A DNA stretch of 64,000 bases. Origin: Hemicentrotus pulcherrimus. Lineage: Eukaryota; Echinodermata; Echinoidea; Camarodonta; Strongylocentrotidae. The translations under genes were made by a program, and so were the position numbers. The notes under the pieces are model-generated. The model worked only from the letters and a program-made list of their open reading frames with translations, was not told the DNA's origin and searched no databases. The stretch lies in the NCBI GenBank assembly GCA_003118195.1, contig BEXV01000089.1, positions 103,162 through 167,161 of the forward strand, written 5' to 3'. Shown here in pieces: positions 60,076-64,000 of the stretch (positions within the stretch are counted from its first letter, which is position 1; each line of letters opens with the position of its first letter).

Positions 60076-61148
60076 AAAATTGACTCATATTATTATTTAT
60101 TCCGAAATGAGGACATATTCGACGTATTTTTGTCCGCACTTACACTGCTGTGTGTTATCTTCATAAGATATGAATGTACTGAAACGATTCATACGACTCG
60201 TACGCATACATAAGACATTGGCTTAACTAATTGACCGTTGCTATGGATATGGATAACATTTAATAAACATTCATCAATACATTTATCAGAAATAGGGTAT
60301 ATCTTGTGTGCCAATATTGGCAAATGAAATATATGTATGCTAATTTGTAAAAGAATCAATAATACGCTTTAAATGTTCACAAGTAATTTTTGTTATGCTT
60401 CCTTTGGGAAGCAATTCCGTTAATATCCATTCGATATATTATTTTAATGCGATATTACAAAGCGATAATTAAGAACACAATCGCAAAGACGTTTAAGAAA
60501 TCAACTGCAGGGCAATTTCGATATACTCTTATCTATTGCCTATATAAATAGGGATTATGTTCGGATTATGTACTAGTTCATTGTACCGTTGGCAAATTTG
60601 AAAAGGTGTCGAACAAGCCTATTAAGATCGCCTTCGGTTGATTTCTTGGAAGTATTTGCGATCATGTTAAACCTACTTCGTCTATGTTGTTTCTCCAACT
60701 TGTCATTATTTTGTTCTTTAAAAAAAAAACTTTTGAGAACGTTTAAGAAAGGTTTGTCCGACGTGGATATCATCTTGAAGGGAAGGTTGATTTCTGGTAA
60801 AGGTGAACAAAGATTTGTAAGCCTTCCAGTTATGTTTACGATAGTGTAGTAGAATATTATAGATTGAAGAAATGTCTCTTGAAAATACCCTCACATTCGT
60901 GAAAAGTAATATCTGAAATGTTTGAATCAACGATCATGCCACATGTGTGTGAAGTCCCATATTTACCTTTGTGTGATAGGAGCTTATGACTGCCAATAAC
61001 ATTAGGTCAGTTTCTTATAATGTTGATGATTCTAGACCCTCGCAGTACGCACCAATCCTTATGTACTACATTAAAAACCTTCCGAAATCGCTTCCAGGCA
61101 GTTCCTTTCAGACTGTAATTGCTTGACGAGAACTCAGCTTTGTCTTTA
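60076..61148. other. Unassigned sequence
   Basis: AT-rich, with chance frames on both strands at 60573-60930. Nothing recognised. Confidence 0.45.
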
Positions 61149-61515
61149 AAGGTAAAGACCAGTTATGGTCATGCGATTGCATTGTGAAAGAAACGTTGTG
61201 GAATCGATCAGAAAAGGTTGATCATCTAGCATCGAACATCTGCAAGGTTCTGGAATCATCAAAATGATAACAAAATTGGCCGATTCTTCGTAAGTTACAA
61301 GCACTATACACAGAAAGATGTATATGGGACTACCCTATATCTCTCACAGACCATGAGAGAAACAAATTTACCAAATATATGAATTAGTAGGTGGTATCCC
61401 GGTAAATTTTGTATCATCATGTATTAGTCCAAAAATATTCTGGCGCATGATTGGTAATGAGAGCTTCCATTTCATTTTTTTAAATTGGGGCGTTTCCAAT
61501 ACTGGTCTTTACCTT
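61149..61515. mobile_element. TA-flanked MITE with AAGGTAAAGACCAGT ends
   Basis: Perfect 15-base terminal inverted repeats, AAGGTAAAGACCAGT at 61149-61163 and ACTGGTCTTTACCTT at 61501-61515, with TA directly outside each. The 367-bp element has no transposase and fits a Tc1/mariner-type non-autonomous element. Confidence 0.8.
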
Positions 61516-63479
61516 TAAGCGTCGCGACATCAAGGGTAGTCAATTTTAGGTATTCTGAGGGTTAACCCAAAAGACAGTACCGAAATAAATCTGAATCAAG
61601 CATAGACACGATCTGACTATAGACTCGCCCAAACTAGCCTCCCCGAAGATCAGTCAAAGCACTGTTCTCACTGCCTTGACTGGCCCCTGAATAATGTACA
61701 ATGTAGTTTAAACGATTGAGGAAATATTTCTATAAAGAAACGGTACAGTTAAAATAAGATTGCAACTACTTAAACTAAAGGGTGATTTCAATACCCTATT
61801 GCATGTCCCATGAAAATCATGTTCAAAATTACATAATTTGTCACTTTAATGTTTGCACATTTCAAAAGGGTACGTACAAGGCCATTGAAATCGCCCAACT
61901 ATAGGTTGATTTTTCGAACAGAGTTGAAATCGTGTTTTATGCAAACACGCCATTAATCGTTTGTAATGGATCGGGAAAGGTATTAGAGTTATGGTTGTTT
62001 ACTTTAATTACTTTTTTCTTCATTCTACATACAACAATTAAACACTTAAAGCACAATAAACAATATACACAAATGTATGTATAAATCAATGCGAGGTAGA
62101 ATAATTAACGTAGCTCCATTTTTGATATTCTAATTATTCTATCTTTAAACCAAGCAATGATTATTTTTTTATACCCACTTGAATCACATGTTTTTTAATG
62201 CGAATGAAAGAGGGTAATGACTTGGAAGCAGGTGCTAAAATAAAGCGGTGGTTGTGACAAAGAATAGGAACCACGGCTTACAAAATGAAATAAAGACATT
62301 TTCACCTGTTTAGATTCGTGATGTAATCTTGGAAACTACTGACAAAAATATTACTATTATAATATGAGCTTCCTCTTGAAATTATTTGAAAAAACATTTC
62401 TCAAAGGGATAGTGAAAAATCAAAATCAAAACACTTACAAAATTGCAGAGTTTTTTGGAGAGTACTTGAACTAGTTTCCTATTATTAATATAAAAAGGGA
62501 CTATTGATTTAATGTGGCTAAATCCACTTCTACCAACGTTGTATGTCACAAATGCAACGGTTTCTAAGATGTTATCTTTCAATGAGATTGCCTAGGAAAA
62601 AGAGACTTCCGTTTAAATATTCCTACTTCACTTCCGGTCAAATATACTCGGTTTAACCTTCCAACCCACGATTACAGGAAAGCATCTTGTTCACACGCTC
62701 AATGGGACTTAACGTACTCACATTATTAGAGTTCACCCAGTGTGAACGTCTCTCTAAATTTTAAGTTCTCCGAGTTTAAAATCTATCGATCGCCACCTGG
62801 TAGCCTTATCCAAACGCATCTTAGTGCAATCTGGCCGGCTGAACATTCCTTGATCGGTAATTCCACCCGCTAGAGAATCGATCTCGATCGTCTGTTTACA
62901 GTTGCCGCTGTTTCTTTCTTTTTTTACGTTTTACTTTGAAAATTATTTATTTCTTAAGCCCCACCGTGGTTAGATCTAAAGCTTACCTGTTCTCTAAATA
63001 GGACTGTATTTTTTTTTTGTTAATAAAAGTCCCCTTTGAATCTTACTCCTTTCAATTTACAATCGCCCATGTATTTTGTTTTATTATTCTTTTATACTGT
63101 TCATTTAAAAAAAATTGATATGATTAGTTTTCAACACAAACAATGAAGCTATCAGGAATCGTTTCTATAAATGAAAGTATTTAAATGTGTGAATATAACA
63201 TTTATGCCCCAATACCAAGATTTTATGTTCAAAATTTAAAATGAACAGTATTCCTAAACTGTATTAAATTTATACGTATATACAATATAAATGCCATCGT
63301 GTGTTAACCAGAGAAGATACTTGTATTTAAAAACAAAAGAAAATAAATGGGAGCCTTGTATACATGCATTTTCTAATAACTTAGTGAGATAACTAAATTA
63401 CCAGTGAGAAAATTTATCCATTATCATATTAAATGATGATGAATTCCTTATTTAGACACATAGTAATGACATACTGCAC
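61516..63479. other. Unassigned sequence upstream of GAD
   Basis: AT-rich. A strong minus-strand donor (AACAG|GTAAGC at about 62985-62995) might end an untranslated GAD exon, but no matching acceptor or coding signal supports it. Confidence 0.35.
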
Positions 63480-63563
63480 CTTTATCACACACGCAGACAC
63501 TCACACACGCACACACGCACACACGCAGGCACGCACGCACACAGCACACACCCACACACACAA
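63480..63563. repeat. (CA)n microsatellite
   Basis: CA and GCACG repeats on the + strand; the reading frame across it is an artefact. Confidence 0.95.
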
Positions 63564-63568
63564 TAATA

Positions 63569-63795
63569 CCTCAGTCACACCGAGACAAAAAAAAACGACC
63601 AAGCAAAGCAAATTACATTACCCTGAATTGCAAAGAAATGGCTGGGTTTGGAGTCGGTGTGGTTCATACTTCAGTCCAACCGACGAAACCGGTCCCAGAC
63701 CGATACACGATAGAAAAAGAAAAAAAAAACATGACCTTACACGAATTGACAAGAATCGTGGTTAATATGGGACCGATTTACCGGTGTGACTGAGG
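63569..63795. mobile_element. TA-flanked MITE with CCTCAGTCACACCG ends
   Basis: Perfect 14-base terminal inverted repeats, CCTCAGTCACACCG at 63569-63582 and CGGTGTGACTGAGG at 63782-63795, with TA outside each (63567-63568, 63796-63797). The element is 227 bp and has no transposase. It sits directly beside the CA microsatellite. Confidence 0.8.
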
Positions 63796-64000
63796 TACAA
63801 ACTGTCTGGAGAACCACGAGCGCAACTCAAGGGGATGTCAATGCAACACATGTGTCACAATTCTCACATTGTGATTGAATTCACTTGGGTTAAATTGGGG
63901 TCTGGGGTACCGAGGTGACTGATATCACACTATTATCATGCTAACAAAATATAGGCCAAGGTACAATCTCTACAATGTATACATGAAAGTCCGGTTCAAC

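Overview
The window is animal nuclear DNA: AT-rich, gene-poor, with small exons separated by long introns with GT-AG borders, abundant microsatellites, tRNA-derived SINEs, L2-like retrotransposon remnants and many short inverted-repeat (MITE-like) elements. The repeat style (L2 tails ending in ATT repeats, TA-flanked foldback elements, a 22-25 bp 'ggttcgtaattcc' minisatellite) looks like an echinoderm, most likely a sea urchin. That is an inference from memory of repeat style, not a database match.

One gene is clearly readable. A glutamate decarboxylase (GAD) gene lies on the minus strand from 55415 down to 32393. I located 14 coding exons by their splice sites and by similarity to animal GAD. 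All exon phases join without a frameshift and give about 490 residues, from just after the usual N-terminal extension through the PLP-binding 'NPHK' motif to the stop codon. The 5' coding exon(s) of roughly 100 residues and the promoter were not found; they probably lie beyond 64000 or are too diverged to see.

Inside the largest GAD intron (37519-43584), on the opposite strand, sits a tandem array of ten tRNA-Thr(CGU)-like units (39503-41864) repeated every ~143-154 bp. Some copies fold well and others are decayed, and two have changed anticodons. A 5'-truncated, frameshifted L2-type retrotransposon has landed in the array at the first base of one tRNA unit, with a 6-bp target duplication.

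The left half (1-32392) holds no recognisable multi-exon gene. It has a good candidate for the last exon of a small secreted-peptide gene at 19706-19902 (+), an RT remnant at 11037-11217, two SINEs of one family (1575-1745 and 13035-13205), a third SINE (5595-5885) and several inverted-repeat elements. The 3' flank of GAD, starting about 100 bases past the stop, is built from a dispersed repeat and a minisatellite that recur elsewhere in the window. The right end (55416-64000) contains SINE, MITE and microsatellite sequence and no exon I can defend. There is a 300-base assembly gap at 52965-53264 and several single N bases in homopolymers.
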